Below are positions 1 to 5,859 of a DNA stretch of 12,734 nucleotides, piece by piece. How positions within the stretch are numbered: position 1 is the stretch's first letter; the number at the start of each line of letters is the position of its first letter. The notes beneath the pieces are model-generated. The model had not been told where the DNA came from, did not search any database, and saw only the letters and a list, made by a program, of their open reading frames with translations. The position numbers were made by a program, and so were the translations under genes. Source of the DNA: Thermoanaerobaculales bacterium. Its GTDB lineage: Bacteria > Acidobacteriota > Thermoanaerobaculia > Thermoanaerobaculales > Sulfomarinibacteraceae. Where the stretch lies: positions 1-12,734 of the forward strand of contig JAOZUP010000075.1 of NCBI GenBank assembly GCA_029938595.1. The letters run 5' to 3'.

Positions 1-1
1 G

Positions 2-298
2 GCGGCAGCTCTTGACAAGACCGAGAAGCAGAAGGCGCCACCGACCAAAAAGGCGGCGACAAAGAAGAAGACAACGGCCAAGAAACCGGCGGAGAAGAAG
101 GCGGCCCCAAAGAAGACGGCGGCGAAGAAGACGACTGCCAAGAAGCCAGCGACGAAAAAGGCAGCAGCAAAGAAAACTCCAGCAAAGAAGACTGCGACGA
201 AGAAGCCTGCTGCGAAGAAGGCGGCGCCAAAGAAACCAGCGGCGAAAAAGCCTGCCCCAAAGAAGACCACGGCGAAAAAACCGGCGGCGAAGAAGTAG
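2..298 (+). CDS. Lysine-rich histone H1-like C-terminal tail (5' partial)
   Basis: Reading from base 2 gives 98 codons open to the left edge, ending at TAG 296-298. The visible protein is almost entirely Ala, Lys, Pro and Thr. KK doublets recur about every five residues in AAKK, PAKK, TAKK and APKK units, and about 38 of 98 residues are lysine. Such tails are known in bacterial H1-like proteins, in HU fusions and at the C-terminus of some topoisomerases I and other DNA-binding proteins, where they contact DNA non-specifically. The globular part is outside the window, so the parent protein cannot be named. The opening residues (AAALDKTEKQK) look like the junction between a folded domain and the tail. 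The repeats make the DNA locally repetitive (aagaag, gcggcg), so repeat number may vary between strains. A neighbouring arginine-rich frame is only a shadow of this repeat. Confidence 0.8.
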   Translation, partial: AAALDKTEKQKAPPTKKAATKKKTTAKKPAEKKAAPKKTAAKKTTAKKPATKKAAAKKTPAKKTATKKPAAKKAAPKKPAAKKPAPKKTTAKKPAAKK

Positions 299-326
299 CC
301 GACCGTCCCTACGTCTGGTTGGGTGG

Positions 327-348
327 GGGGCGGCATGTATGCCGCCCC
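327..348. repeat. Short perfect palindrome (hairpin)
   Basis: GGGGCGGCAT-GT-ATGCCGCCCC is a perfect inverted repeat 29 bases after the stop of the lysine-rich gene. As RNA it gives a 9-bp stem with a 4-nt loop. There is no T tract behind it, so a classical intrinsic terminator is not shown. It may stop or stabilise the upstream transcript, or be a dispersed repeat copy. Confidence 0.55.
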
Positions 349-358
349 TACCTCGGTA

Positions 359-383
359 ACAACCCCCACCCTGGTGGAGTTGT
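359..383. repeat. Second short hairpin in the convergent spacer
   Basis: ACAAC...CCACC-CT-GGTGG...GTTGT forms an interrupted stem (359-363 with 379-383, and 366-370 with 373-377). It lies between the hairpin at 327-348 and the larger one at 427-509. Role unknown; RNA folding between convergent gene ends is the simplest reading. Confidence 0.4.
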
Positions 384-426
384 CGACTTCGGAAGTACCG
401 GCGGGCCGCGAATGAGTTTCCTCAGT

Positions 427-509
427 TTCAATTCTCGGCCGACGGACCGGCGTTGTCGTGTTCCGATTCTGAGATATACCTCACAACGGTCCGTCGGCCG
501 AGAATTGAA
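427..509. repeat. Large inverted repeat, copy 1 of a family ending TTCAATTCTCGGCCG
   Basis: Bases 427-449 and 487-509 are perfect 23-nt complementary arms. After a 2-base bulge the stem continues with GTTGT/ACAAC, leaving a loop of about 25 nt. On the minus strand the hairpin begins one base after the stop codon (511-513) of the membrane-protein gene, so it would lie in that gene's 3' UTR and could stop transcription from both sides. No T tract follows. The outer 15 bases of each arm recur in the hairpin at 1460-1544, so this is a repeat family rather than a one-off terminator. Confidence 0.8.
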
Positions 510-510
510 G

Positions 511-1110
511 CTAGACGAACTCGGGCTGCACGATCGGTCCCTTTTTGAGCAGGATCAGCCCCAGCATGAGGTTGCCGACGGCGTCGATCAGGAAACCGAG
601 CGGGGCGAGGATGAAGGTGGCGAAGCAGATTCCCGCGGCGATGTTGAGGAAGGCGTAGGGCTTGAGAAGGCCGTTGAGGTCGTCCTGCAGCTCGAGCAGC
701 TTGATGCCGAAGATCACCGACAGGATTCCCAGCGGGATACCAACGACCACGAGGGCGGCGATGAACGCGAGCAACACGGGTGTGGGAGCGCCGAGATAGG
801 AAACGAACTTGCCGGAGAGGCCGATGGTGGTGATGGTGATCGCGCCGGCGATGATAATGATGATGAGAATGTCCGTTCTGTGGAACTCGTGGCGTTCGTT
901 AAGGTACACCTTGAATCGGTAGAAGGCATAGATGATCAGCGCGGCCTGGGCTATGCCGAGCCCCACGTAAAGGATGGGGAACAGGGGGTGGAGGCCGTGG
1001 AGCTTTTTCGACACGATGTCGAGGACCAAACCCATCCCCATGAGTGGCAGAGTCATGATCGCGCCGGCGATCGCCATCCAACCTGCACGTGCGAATTCGT
1101 TATCGGACAT
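511..1110 (-). CDS. Multi-spanning membrane protein of unknown function
   Basis: This is a 199-residue, strongly hydrophobic protein that I do not recognise by sequence. Likely membrane segments are near residues 11-33, 43-66, 80-104, 112-140 and 150-190, the last probably two segments. Short charged loops lie between, including KVYLNERHEFHRTD at about 67-80. The start ATG at 1110 has a strong AGGAGG ribosome site ending about 5 nt upstream, located in the 9-nt gap after the regulator's stop. The two genes are therefore almost certainly one transcript. Small XRE regulators of this type are often followed by DUF2975-type membrane proteins of about 160 residues. The arrangement matches, but the similarity is not convincing enough to assign that family. 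A membrane sensor or partner controlling the regulator is an inference from gene pairing only. Confidence 0.8.
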   Translation of the reverse strand: MSDNEFARAGWMAIAGAIMTLPLMGMGLVLDIVSKKLHGLHPLFPILYVGLGIAQAALIIYAFYRFKVYLNERHEFHRTDILIIIIIAGAITITTIGLSGKFVSYLGAPTPVLLAFIAALVVVGIPLGILSVIFGIKLLELQDDLNGLLKPYAFLNIAAGICFATFILAPLGFLIDAVGNLMLGLILLKKGPIVQPEFV

Positions 1111-1119
1111 TCAAACCTC

Positions 1120-1332
1120 CTAGACGTAGTCAGGTATGTTCTCGAGAAGATCGCCGGGTTGGCACTCCAACTCTCTGCAGATCGACTCCAGGGTGCTGAA
1201 TCGAATCCCTTTCACCTTGCCGGTCTTGAGCAGTGACAGGTTGGTGATGGAAATCCCAATCCTCTCCGAGAGCTCGGTTAGCGACATCTTGCGCTGGACA
1301 AGCATCAGATCGAGATGAACTTCAATGGCCAT
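1120..1332 (-). CDS. Small XRE/Cro-type HTH transcriptional regulator (YozG-like)
   Basis: A 70-residue protein that is almost all one Cro/C1-type helix-turn-helix domain. Helices fall at about residues 5-14, 17-24 (LTELSERI), 28-38 (recognition helix, ITNLSLLKTGK) and 45-54 (FSTLESICREL), followed by the typical CQPGDLLE ending. It resembles the short YozG-type regulators, which carry little besides the DNA-binding domain. It lies 9 nt upstream of the membrane-protein gene and is probably co-transcribed with it. The ATG at 1332 is six bases below a good -10 box, so the mRNA is probably leaderless; no ribosome site fits. A 3-nt-loop AT-rich palindrome upstream (1374-1392) is a candidate operator for self-regulation. 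Family call firm; target genes unknown. Confidence 0.88.
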   Translation of the reverse strand: MAIEVHLDLMLVQRKMSLTELSERIGISITNLSLLKTGKVKGIRFSTLESICRELECQPGDLLENIPDYV

Positions 1333-1338
1333 GAAATC

Positions 1339-1367
1339 AATCTAGGGCGTGATTTAGTGTTTGTCAA
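1339..1367 (-). promoter_or_regulatory. Sigma-70-type promoter of the XRE-membrane protein operon
   Basis: On the minus strand: TTGACA (1362-1367), exactly 17 bp, then TAGATT (1339-1344, four of six consensus bases). Only six bases (1333-1338) separate the -10 box from the ATG at 1332, so transcription should begin at or within a base or two of the start codon. Confidence 0.75.
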
Positions 1368-1373
1368 GGAAAA

Positions 1374-1392
1374 TTTTATGTTTTACATAAAA
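1374..1392. promoter_or_regulatory. AT-rich palindrome, candidate operator upstream of the -35 box
   Basis: TTTTATGT-TTT-ACATAAAA is a perfect 8-bp inverted repeat, extended imperfectly on both sides by AAAATTTT. It lies just upstream of the -35 hexamer of the HTH operon, a common place for an activator or autoregulatory site. Binding by the adjacent regulator is an inference. Confidence 0.4.
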
Positions 1393-1459
1393 ATTTTGTC
1401 GGATATCATAATGACGAAGAACAGGAATTTTGGCCAGGAAAGCCCAATTCAGTCCTCTA

Positions 1460-1544
1460 TTTCAATACTCGGCCGAGGGATCGCCGCGTGCGACCTGCCG
1501 TTTTCGAAGGGTGATGCCGGCGATCCCACGGCCGAGAATTGAAA
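1460..1544. repeat. Large inverted repeat, copy 2 of the TTCAATTCTCGGCCG family
   Basis: Arms 1460-1486 and 1518-1544 match at 25 of 27 positions around a 31-nt loop. The outer ends match those of the hairpin at 427-509, but the inner part of each arm differs (GGGATCGCCG here, ACGGACCG there) and stays self-complementary. On the minus strand the hairpin begins one base after the CCA of tRNA-Cys (1546), so it forms the tRNA's 3' trailer and may act as terminator or processing signal. Confidence 0.8.
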
Positions 1545-1545
1545 A

Positions 1546-1620
1546 TGGAGGCGACGCCCGGATTCGAACCGGGGATCAGGGCTTTGCAGGCCCCTGCCTT
1601 AGCCACTTGGCCACGTCGCC
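1546..1620 (-). tRNA. tRNA-Cys (GCA)
   Basis: The minus strand folds as a full cloverleaf. The 7-bp acceptor is GGCGACG (5' end at 1620) paired with CGTCGCC (1550-1556). The anticodon stem GGGGC/GCCCT carries loop CTGCAAA with anticodon GCA. The T arm contains GGTTCGAATCC. The discriminator base is U, as expected for tRNA-Cys, and CCA is encoded (1546-1548). Length is 75 nt including CCA. Confidence 0.96.
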
Positions 1621-1630
1621 GGGGAAGCCG

Positions 1631-1659
1631 ATTTTATGGTACCCACTCATGGGGGTCAA
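1631..1659 (-). promoter_or_regulatory. Promoter of tRNA-Cys
   Basis: Minus strand: TTGACC (1654-1659), 17 bp, TAAAAT (1631-1636), both five of six consensus bases. The -10 box ends 10 bases before the mature 5' end at 1620, so the 5' leader would be only a few bases. It lies between the hairpin behind tRNA-Gly and tRNA-Cys, so the two tRNAs are separate transcription units. Confidence 0.72.
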
Positions 1660-1695
1660 GAAGCCGCCTGTGCCCGTTTGACCCAGTCCTTTTTT

Positions 1696-1751
1696 CCAAT
1701 CAACCTGAAAATGAAAGCCCGGCCTCAGGCCGGGCGGATTTTCAGGTTGAT

Positions 1752-1754
<3 letters not shown>
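1696..1754 (-). terminator. Long two-part hairpin behind tRNA-Gly, probable terminator
   Basis: On the minus strand, a GC-rich hairpin (1717-1735, GCCCGGCCT/AGGCCGGGC) followed by TTTCATTTTC looks like an intrinsic terminator for tRNA-Gly. It is enclosed by a second, perfect 17-bp inverted repeat (1696-1712 with 1738-1754). That outer arm starts with the CCA of tRNA-Gly itself (1752-1754). The full stem would lock the CCA end and trailer into duplex. Confidence 0.7.
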
Positions 1755-1826
<72 letters not shown>

Positions 1827-1850
1827 TCAGCACCCCGAAGTGGGAGCGAC

Positions 1851-1879
1851 AATTTAACAATCACTTTGGACGGTGTCAA
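1851..1879 (-). promoter_or_regulatory. Promoter of tRNA-Gly
   Basis: Minus strand: perfect TTGACA (1874-1879), 17 bp, TAAATT (1851-1856). The predicted leader to the mature 5' end at 1826 is about 18 nt. It lies just beside the left arm of the heptad repeat at 1887. Confidence 0.7.
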
Positions 1880-1886
1880 CTCCCTT

Positions 1887-2007
1887 GTTAGCGATCAGCA
1901 ATCAGCGATCAGCAATCAGTTGGGGCCAGCCTTCCGTCAGCGTGCTCCTCATGGGTGGGTGATGGGGTTGATAGCTGATAGCTGAAAGCTGATTGCTGAC
2001 AGCTAAC
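1887..2007. repeat. Heptad-period inverted repeat (CAGCNNT words) at the MFS 3' end
   Basis: The left arm (1887-1919) is built of 7-nt words (ATCAGCA, ATCAGCG). The right arm (1975-2007) has the complementary words (CTGATAG, CTGAAAG, CTGATTG, CTGACAG). The arms match at 28 of 33 positions when folded, around a 55-nt loop. The stop codon of the MFS gene (2003-2005) lies inside the right arm, so the repeat has grown into or replaced the gene's end. It occupies nearly all of the spacer between that gene and the tRNA-Gly promoter. Confidence 0.8.
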
Positions 2008-3613
2008 CGCTTTCGTGTTTTTCCTTCATCCCAGCCATCATCCACTTGCGGGCGAGGATGAGCGCCACCGGTGTAATCATCGCGATCATGGCGTAGATGA
2101 GCCACATCACCTCGGTGTTGGTCGGCAGGCCCGTCTCAGGCCTCGGGATGTACGTCGCTACGAAGTAGCCCGAGTAGAGACCGGTGACAAACTTGGTGAG
2201 GAACCACGGGAACTGGCCGATTCCCATGTAAAGACCGGTCTTGCCCGGCGGCGCGACCTCGGCGATCCACTGCAGGAACCGCGGCTGCCACATGGCCTCG
2301 CCGATCGACATCAGTAAGATGTAGGCGAGAAAGGGAACCAGGTACGGCCCGATCACCAGGAGGAAGGTGGGGAGCGCCATCACCAGCGTGCCGATGACCA
2401 TCATCGTATAGACGTTGGCACGCGCCGTCAGCCCGGCGACCAGCGGTGCCAGGATGAAGATCAGGATTGGGTTGAGGTTCGAGAAGAACTCGAAGTAGTT
2501 GCTGACCACGGAGCCGCGGAATGCGCGGTCGAGGTAGTAGGGGAGGGTCAGCCAGTTGTGGGCGAACAGGGTCTGGACCGGGATCAGAATGAAGATGAAG
2601 AAGGTGAACCGAGCGTCGCGGAACGGGTGGTCCGGGCGCACCCTCAGAAACTCGTACACCGCGAATGAGACGAGAACGGCGGCGATGACGTAGGTAATGG
2701 GCGGTGCGATGGCAAGACGGCCGGCTGCTGTGGCGACCACGGCGCCGATCGAGACCGCCGCGAGGGAGGCGAGCACGATGAACCGAAGGTTGCTGCCCTG
2801 CGGTTTAACCGCGATGATTTCCTCAACCTCGTGGTCCTTGCTTTCATCTGTGCCATTTCCTTTTGCGAACTCCTCCGCCTCCCGCCGAACCCGTTCCACG
2901 GCCGCTGCATCGGTCGTGCGGGTGAGGATCACCAGGGTGATGAGTAGCGCCACGGCGCACAGCGCGGTGTAGGTCCAGAAGACTGCGTTGAGGCCGTTCG
3001 GAGGGAAGGTGTTCACGAAGCGGTGGCGTATGGCCGGCGACACGAAGCCGGAAAAGAACGCGCCCAGGTTCATGAGACCGTAGACGACCGCATAGCCCAT
3101 CGCGGCCGTCTTGGGGCTCGTGTACCTCTTGACTCCTGCATAGGCTGCCGGCTGGTACAACCCGTACGCGATCAGCGTGATCAATAGCCCGACGATCATC
3201 GTGAAGAACATCGGCGAGCCCAACCCTTGTCCGAGCGAAATGGTTCCGGACAGGGCAATCAGTCCTCTGCCGACGATGAACATTCCAAAGGCGAGGGCGA
3301 GGGCCCTGGGGACGCCGATCTTGTCGCTGACGCCGCCCAAAAAGAGCATCGCGAAGGTGATTCCGGCCGTGAAGACCGAGTACACCCATCCCGCCTGAAG
3401 ATCACTCAGACCAACATTTTCTGAGCAGTACTTGCCGAGGATTGTCAGGATCCCGAAGTAGACGAGTCCCTCGATGACGTATGGGATGTTGACGCCCCAC
3501 AGGGCCTTTGGCGCCTTGACGAAGGCCACCAGAGTGGTTCCGAGTTCGTTGAAGGCCTCCGATACGATCTGGCTGGCGGTCTTGGTCTCTGTGGTCTGTG
3601 CCGCTTCACTCAT
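2003..3613 (-). CDS. MFS transporter, POT/PTR-like
   Basis: A 536-residue inner-membrane protein with about 12-14 hydrophobic segments. TM1 carries IPYVIEGLVYFGILTILGKY (44-62), reminiscent of the ExxERFxYYG motif of proton-coupled oligopeptide transporters. MFS motif A appears as GGVSDKIG (93-100). The second half has the POT-like FFSNLNPILIFILAPLVAGL and GEAMWQPRFLQWIAEVAPPGKTG segments. A charged cytoplasmic loop (about 230-275) separates the two halves. Substrate cannot be read; the incomplete ExxER motif argues against assuming di- or tripeptides. The start ATG at 3613 has GGAGGAGA seven bases upstream. It lies 56 nt behind the UDPGP gene on the same strand, so co-transcription is likely although a shared pathway is not obvious. 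Its stop is inside the heptad repeat at 1975-2007. Confidence 0.85.
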   Translation of the reverse strand: MSEAAQTTETKTASQIVSEAFNELGTTLVAFVKAPKALWGVNIPYVIEGLVYFGILTILGKYCSENVGLSDLQAGWVYSVFTAGITFAMLFLGGVSDKIGVPRALALAFGMFIVGRGLIALSGTISLGQGLGSPMFFTMIVGLLITLIAYGLYQPAAYAGVKRYTSPKTAAMGYAVVYGLMNLGAFFSGFVSPAIRHRFVNTFPPNGLNAVFWTYTALCAVALLITLVILTRTTDAAAVERVRREAEEFAKGNGTDESKDHEVEEIIAVKPQGSNLRFIVLASLAAVSIGAVVATAAGRLAIAPPITYVIAAVLVSFAVYEFLRVRPDHPFRDARFTFFIFILIPVQTLFAHNWLTLPYYLDRAFRGSVVSNYFEFFSNLNPILIFILAPLVAGLTARANVYTMMVIGTLVMALPTFLLVIGPYLVPFLAYILLMSIGEAMWQPRFLQWIAEVAPPGKTGLYMGIGQFPWFLTKFVTGLYSGYFVATYIPRPETGLPTNTEVMWLIYAMIAMITPVALILARKWMMAGMKEKHESG

Positions 3614-3669
3614 GTGGCGCTCTCCTCCCAGGCTATTGTTCGAAGGCCATCCGTGATTCTACACTGCCG

Positions 3670-5100
3670 TCAAAGGCAAACGTCTCCTCGAACCACGGCA
3701 CCGTCCAGAAGCGCCGCTCCTCCTTCTTCGGTACCGACGACGGCGTCCCCTTCCACCACCACCCCGGCGCCGAAGGAGATATCGCCCTCGACCACCAGGC
3801 TCGAGCAGCGGCGGAGAGACGGCGGGCCCGCGGGGAAGCGGCGGTCGAATTCGTCGATCAGCTTGTAGAACCGCTCGTCCAGCCGAATCACCGGCGGTGT
3901 GAGACGGTCGGGATGGAGCACGACGCGCGAGTCGTCGGTGAGCTCATACGCGTCCGACCGAACCGCGAGAAGGTCATTGGTGTTCTTGACCGGCGAGAAA
4001 CGGCGCCGGGGAACCCGGATCGCGGCGGCTCGTGGGAACAGTGAAATAGCGGTTCCCATTGCGGTCTCGAGCTGAAAGACCGGCGGCGACGAGGGGTCGC
4101 GCGGATCGAGGGTCTTGTGGTTGACGATGGTGGGCAGGGGCAAGAACCCATGGTGTGCGGTGAGCAGCTCCGCCAGCGCGGGGAGGTGCAGCCACACGTT
4201 GTTGGTGTTGAAGTAGCGGTAGCGGCTCACGTCCTGGAAGGCGGCCTCGGCCTCGGGTGGGCACTGCGCCGACTCGCGTAGGGAGAGACGACCGTTGCGC
4301 AAACGGCAGAGATGGCCGCCCTTGCGGTCGGCCGCCGTCCGGTCGGCCGCCTCGAGCAGAAAATCAACCCGTTGCGCAACCATGAAACCGAGGATCGCCG
4401 GCTCGAGCACCGCGCCCAGGTTGTCGGCGTTCGAGACGAATGCGTACTCGATGCCGGCCTCGAGCAACCGGTCAAGGAGGCCGGAGGCGGCGATTGCTGT
4501 GAAGAGATCACCGTGGCCGGGTGGGCACCACTCGAGCTCCGGGTCGTCCGCGAAAACCGCCGGAACCATCCCTTGGGAGAGGATCTTCGGCACCTTGTTT
4601 TGGAGGAATCCGAGCCCCACGTCTTCACTCACGAGGTCGGGGTAGTCGGCGAGGGCCCTCTCCGAGTCTTCTTCGGTGCGAAAGCTATTCATCAAAAGGA
4701 GAGGGATCCTTGCTCCGATCCGTTCTCGCAGGGTGAGCACCTGGCGGGCAATGAGATCGAGGAAATTCAGCCGGCCGCGCACCGGGAGGAGGGATTTGGC
4801 GCGGTTGAGGCCCATCGAGGTTCCGAGACCGCCGTTGAGCTTGATCACCACCACCGTGTCGAGCCGGGCCGTGCCGGTCTCCCGATGCGCCTCGAGGTCG
4901 TCGGCATCGGACAGATCCGATACGGGACGGATCTCGTCTTCGGCGATGGTCCCGCGGTCGCCACCAAGAAGACGCCGGACGTGCATCGCGAATGAGGCGA
5001 TGGCTGGATCGGACAGCCCTTTCGCACGCATCAGGTCGACAAAGGGTTGGAGGGACCCGGGTTTGGGGTCTGCGGACGACACGATCATCTCCTCTGTCAT
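3670..5100 (-). CDS. UDPGP-family UTP--glucose-1-phosphate uridylyltransferase (eukaryotic type)
   Basis: A 476-residue cytoplasmic enzyme (from the ATG at 5100) that should make a UDP-sugar, most likely UDP-glucose, from UTP and sugar 1-phosphate. The family signature is clear: nucleotide-binding KLNGGLGTSMG (87-97) with RAKSLLPVR after it, LLLMNSFRTEEDS (135-146), PPGHGD (193-198), FVSNADNLGA (221-230), then RYFNTNNVW, VNHKTLDP, QLETAMGTAI and RRRFSPVKNTNDLL. The last 40 residues form a short beta-helix-like tail (GDISFGAGVVVEGDAVVG). This is the UDPGP family of eukaryotic UGPases, not the GalU family. The frame stays open up to 5238, but that extension overlaps the signal peptide of the divergent gene and has no family-like sequence, so it was rejected. 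ATG 5088 is an alternative start. No convincing ribosome site is seen at either. Confidence 0.9.
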   Translation of the reverse strand: MTEEMIVSSADPKPGSLQPFVDLMRAKGLSDPAIASFAMHVRRLLGGDRGTIAEDEIRPVSDLSDADDLEAHRETGTARLDTVVVIKLNGGLGTSMGLNRAKSLLPVRGRLNFLDLIARQVLTLRERIGARIPLLLMNSFRTEEDSERALADYPDLVSEDVGLGFLQNKVPKILSQGMVPAVFADDPELEWCPPGHGDLFTAIAASGLLDRLLEAGIEYAFVSNADNLGAVLEPAILGFMVAQRVDFLLEAADRTAADRKGGHLCRLRNGRLSLRESAQCPPEAEAAFQDVSRYRYFNTNNVWLHLPALAELLTAHHGFLPLPTIVNHKTLDPRDPSSPPVFQLETAMGTAISLFPRAAAIRVPRRRFSPVKNTNDLLAVRSDAYELTDDSRVVLHPDRLTPPVIRLDERFYKLIDEFDRRFPAGPPSLRRCSSLVVEGDISFGAGVVVEGDAVVGTEEGGAALLDGAVVRGDVCL

Positions 5101-5109
5101 AATAGTAGC

Positions 5110-5775
5110 GTGAGAGTTCGTTGCATGGTGCTCGCGGGCATTCTGGTCCTGCCGATCGCGGTCCCGGCCGCGGCCAACGGCGCTGCCGAAGTTGCCAAGG
5201 GAGGCTCTGTATCGCTCGATCGCAATGAGCTGCGACAACTCATCAACCAGGTCAGCCTCGAGTACGGGGTGGATCCCAAGCTCGTTGATGCCCTGGTGCG
5301 GGTGGAATCGGGCTATGACCCCAGGGCGGTCAGCCGGAAAGGCGCCATGGGATTGATGCAGCTGATGCCCGACACGGCCGATCGCCTCGAGGTAGAGGAT
5401 CCGTTCGATCCTGAAGACAATGTGCGCGGTGGGGTGAAGGAGTTCTCGCGGTTGGTGGACCGCTATGCCGGCAACCTCCAGCTCGCGCTCGCCGCCTACA
5501 ACGCCGGTGAGGGGGCGGTTGCCCGCTACCGCGGCGTCCCGCCCTACAACGAGACCCGGAACTATGTATCCCGGATCCTGACCCTTTACACCGGGAGGCC
5601 GTTTCGGGTGGCCGGCACATACCGGGCAAAGCCGGTTCGCATGGTGCGCGACCGAAACGGGAACACGGTCATCACGAACGTGTCATCGACGTCGACGACT
5701 GTCACGGCGTCGATCCGCGCATCGACTCTTGGCGGTGACGGACCGCTTCGCGGCGGATTCGGGAGCTCGAATTAG
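5110..5775 (+). CDS. Periplasmic lytic transglycosylase, SLT domain
   Basis: About 221 residues from the GTG at 5110. The N-terminus RVRCMVLAGILVLPIAVPAAA is a signal peptide, probably cut after VPAAA at about residue 22. The SLT/lysozyme-like domain (about 40-165) cleaves peptidoglycan glycan strands. The catalytic Glu is E66 in RVESGYDP, with GAMGLMQLMPDTA (78-90) and the AAYNAGEGAV motif downstream. A Gly/Thr/Ser-rich tail ends the protein. An ATG at 5125 is an alternative start with a weak GAGAG site; an upstream ATG at 5047 would lie antisense to the UDPGP gene and spoil the signal peptide. The gene is head-to-head with UDPGP, with only 9 bp between the chosen starts. The TRAP cluster follows 84 bp downstream on the same strand, but no functional link is apparent. 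Confidence 0.9.
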   Translation: MRVRCMVLAGILVLPIAVPAAANGAAEVAKGGSVSLDRNELRQLINQVSLEYGVDPKLVDALVRVESGYDPRAVSRKGAMGLMQLMPDTADRLEVEDPFDPEDNVRGGVKEFSRLVDRYAGNLQLALAAYNAGEGAVARYRGVPPYNETRNYVSRILTLYTGRPFRVAGTYRAKPVRMVRDRNGNTVITNVSSTSTTVTASIRASTLGGDGPLRGGFGSSN

Positions 5776-5801
5776 GCCAGTCAAGATCGCCGCGAATACC
5801 G

Positions 5802-5807
5802 TACAAT
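5802..5807 (+). promoter_or_regulatory. Possible -10 box upstream of the TRAP cluster
   Basis: TACAAT (five of six consensus bases) lies 52 bases before the tatT-like start. No good -35 hexamer is visible at the right distance, so this is weak; the cluster may also be read from the transglycosylase transcript, as no terminator is seen in the 84-bp gap. Confidence 0.25.
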
Positions 5808-5859
5808 CGAATCATACCGAGGACGAATCAAGGGGGCGGTTCAAGGTGGGCGTGCAGCC

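Noticed and set aside
12..359. Arginine-rich 115-residue open frame
   Set aside because: It is a frame shadow of the KK-repeat tail (aag/gcg words read one base off) and has no start context or family likeness.
319..1236. Long plus-strand open frame across the membrane-protein and regulator genes
   Set aside because: Antisense to two well-supported minus-strand genes with a ribosome site, promoter and family match; its translation is acid-rich low-complexity sequence typical of a shadow.
427..1544. The bracketed XRE-membrane protein pair as a transposon with terminal inverted repeats
   Set aside because: Each end is itself a complete hairpin, there is no transposase, and the second hairpin sits on the tRNA-Cys trailer; independent 3'-end elements explain it better.
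1887..2007. CRISPR array from the regularly repeated CAGCAAT words
   Set aside because: Words are 7 nt and contiguous with no spacers, and no cas gene is present.
5101..5238. N-terminal extension of the UDPGP gene to an ATG at 5238
   Set aside because: The extra 46 residues are antisense to the transglycosylase signal peptide and do not resemble the family; ATG 5100 gives a normal N-terminus.
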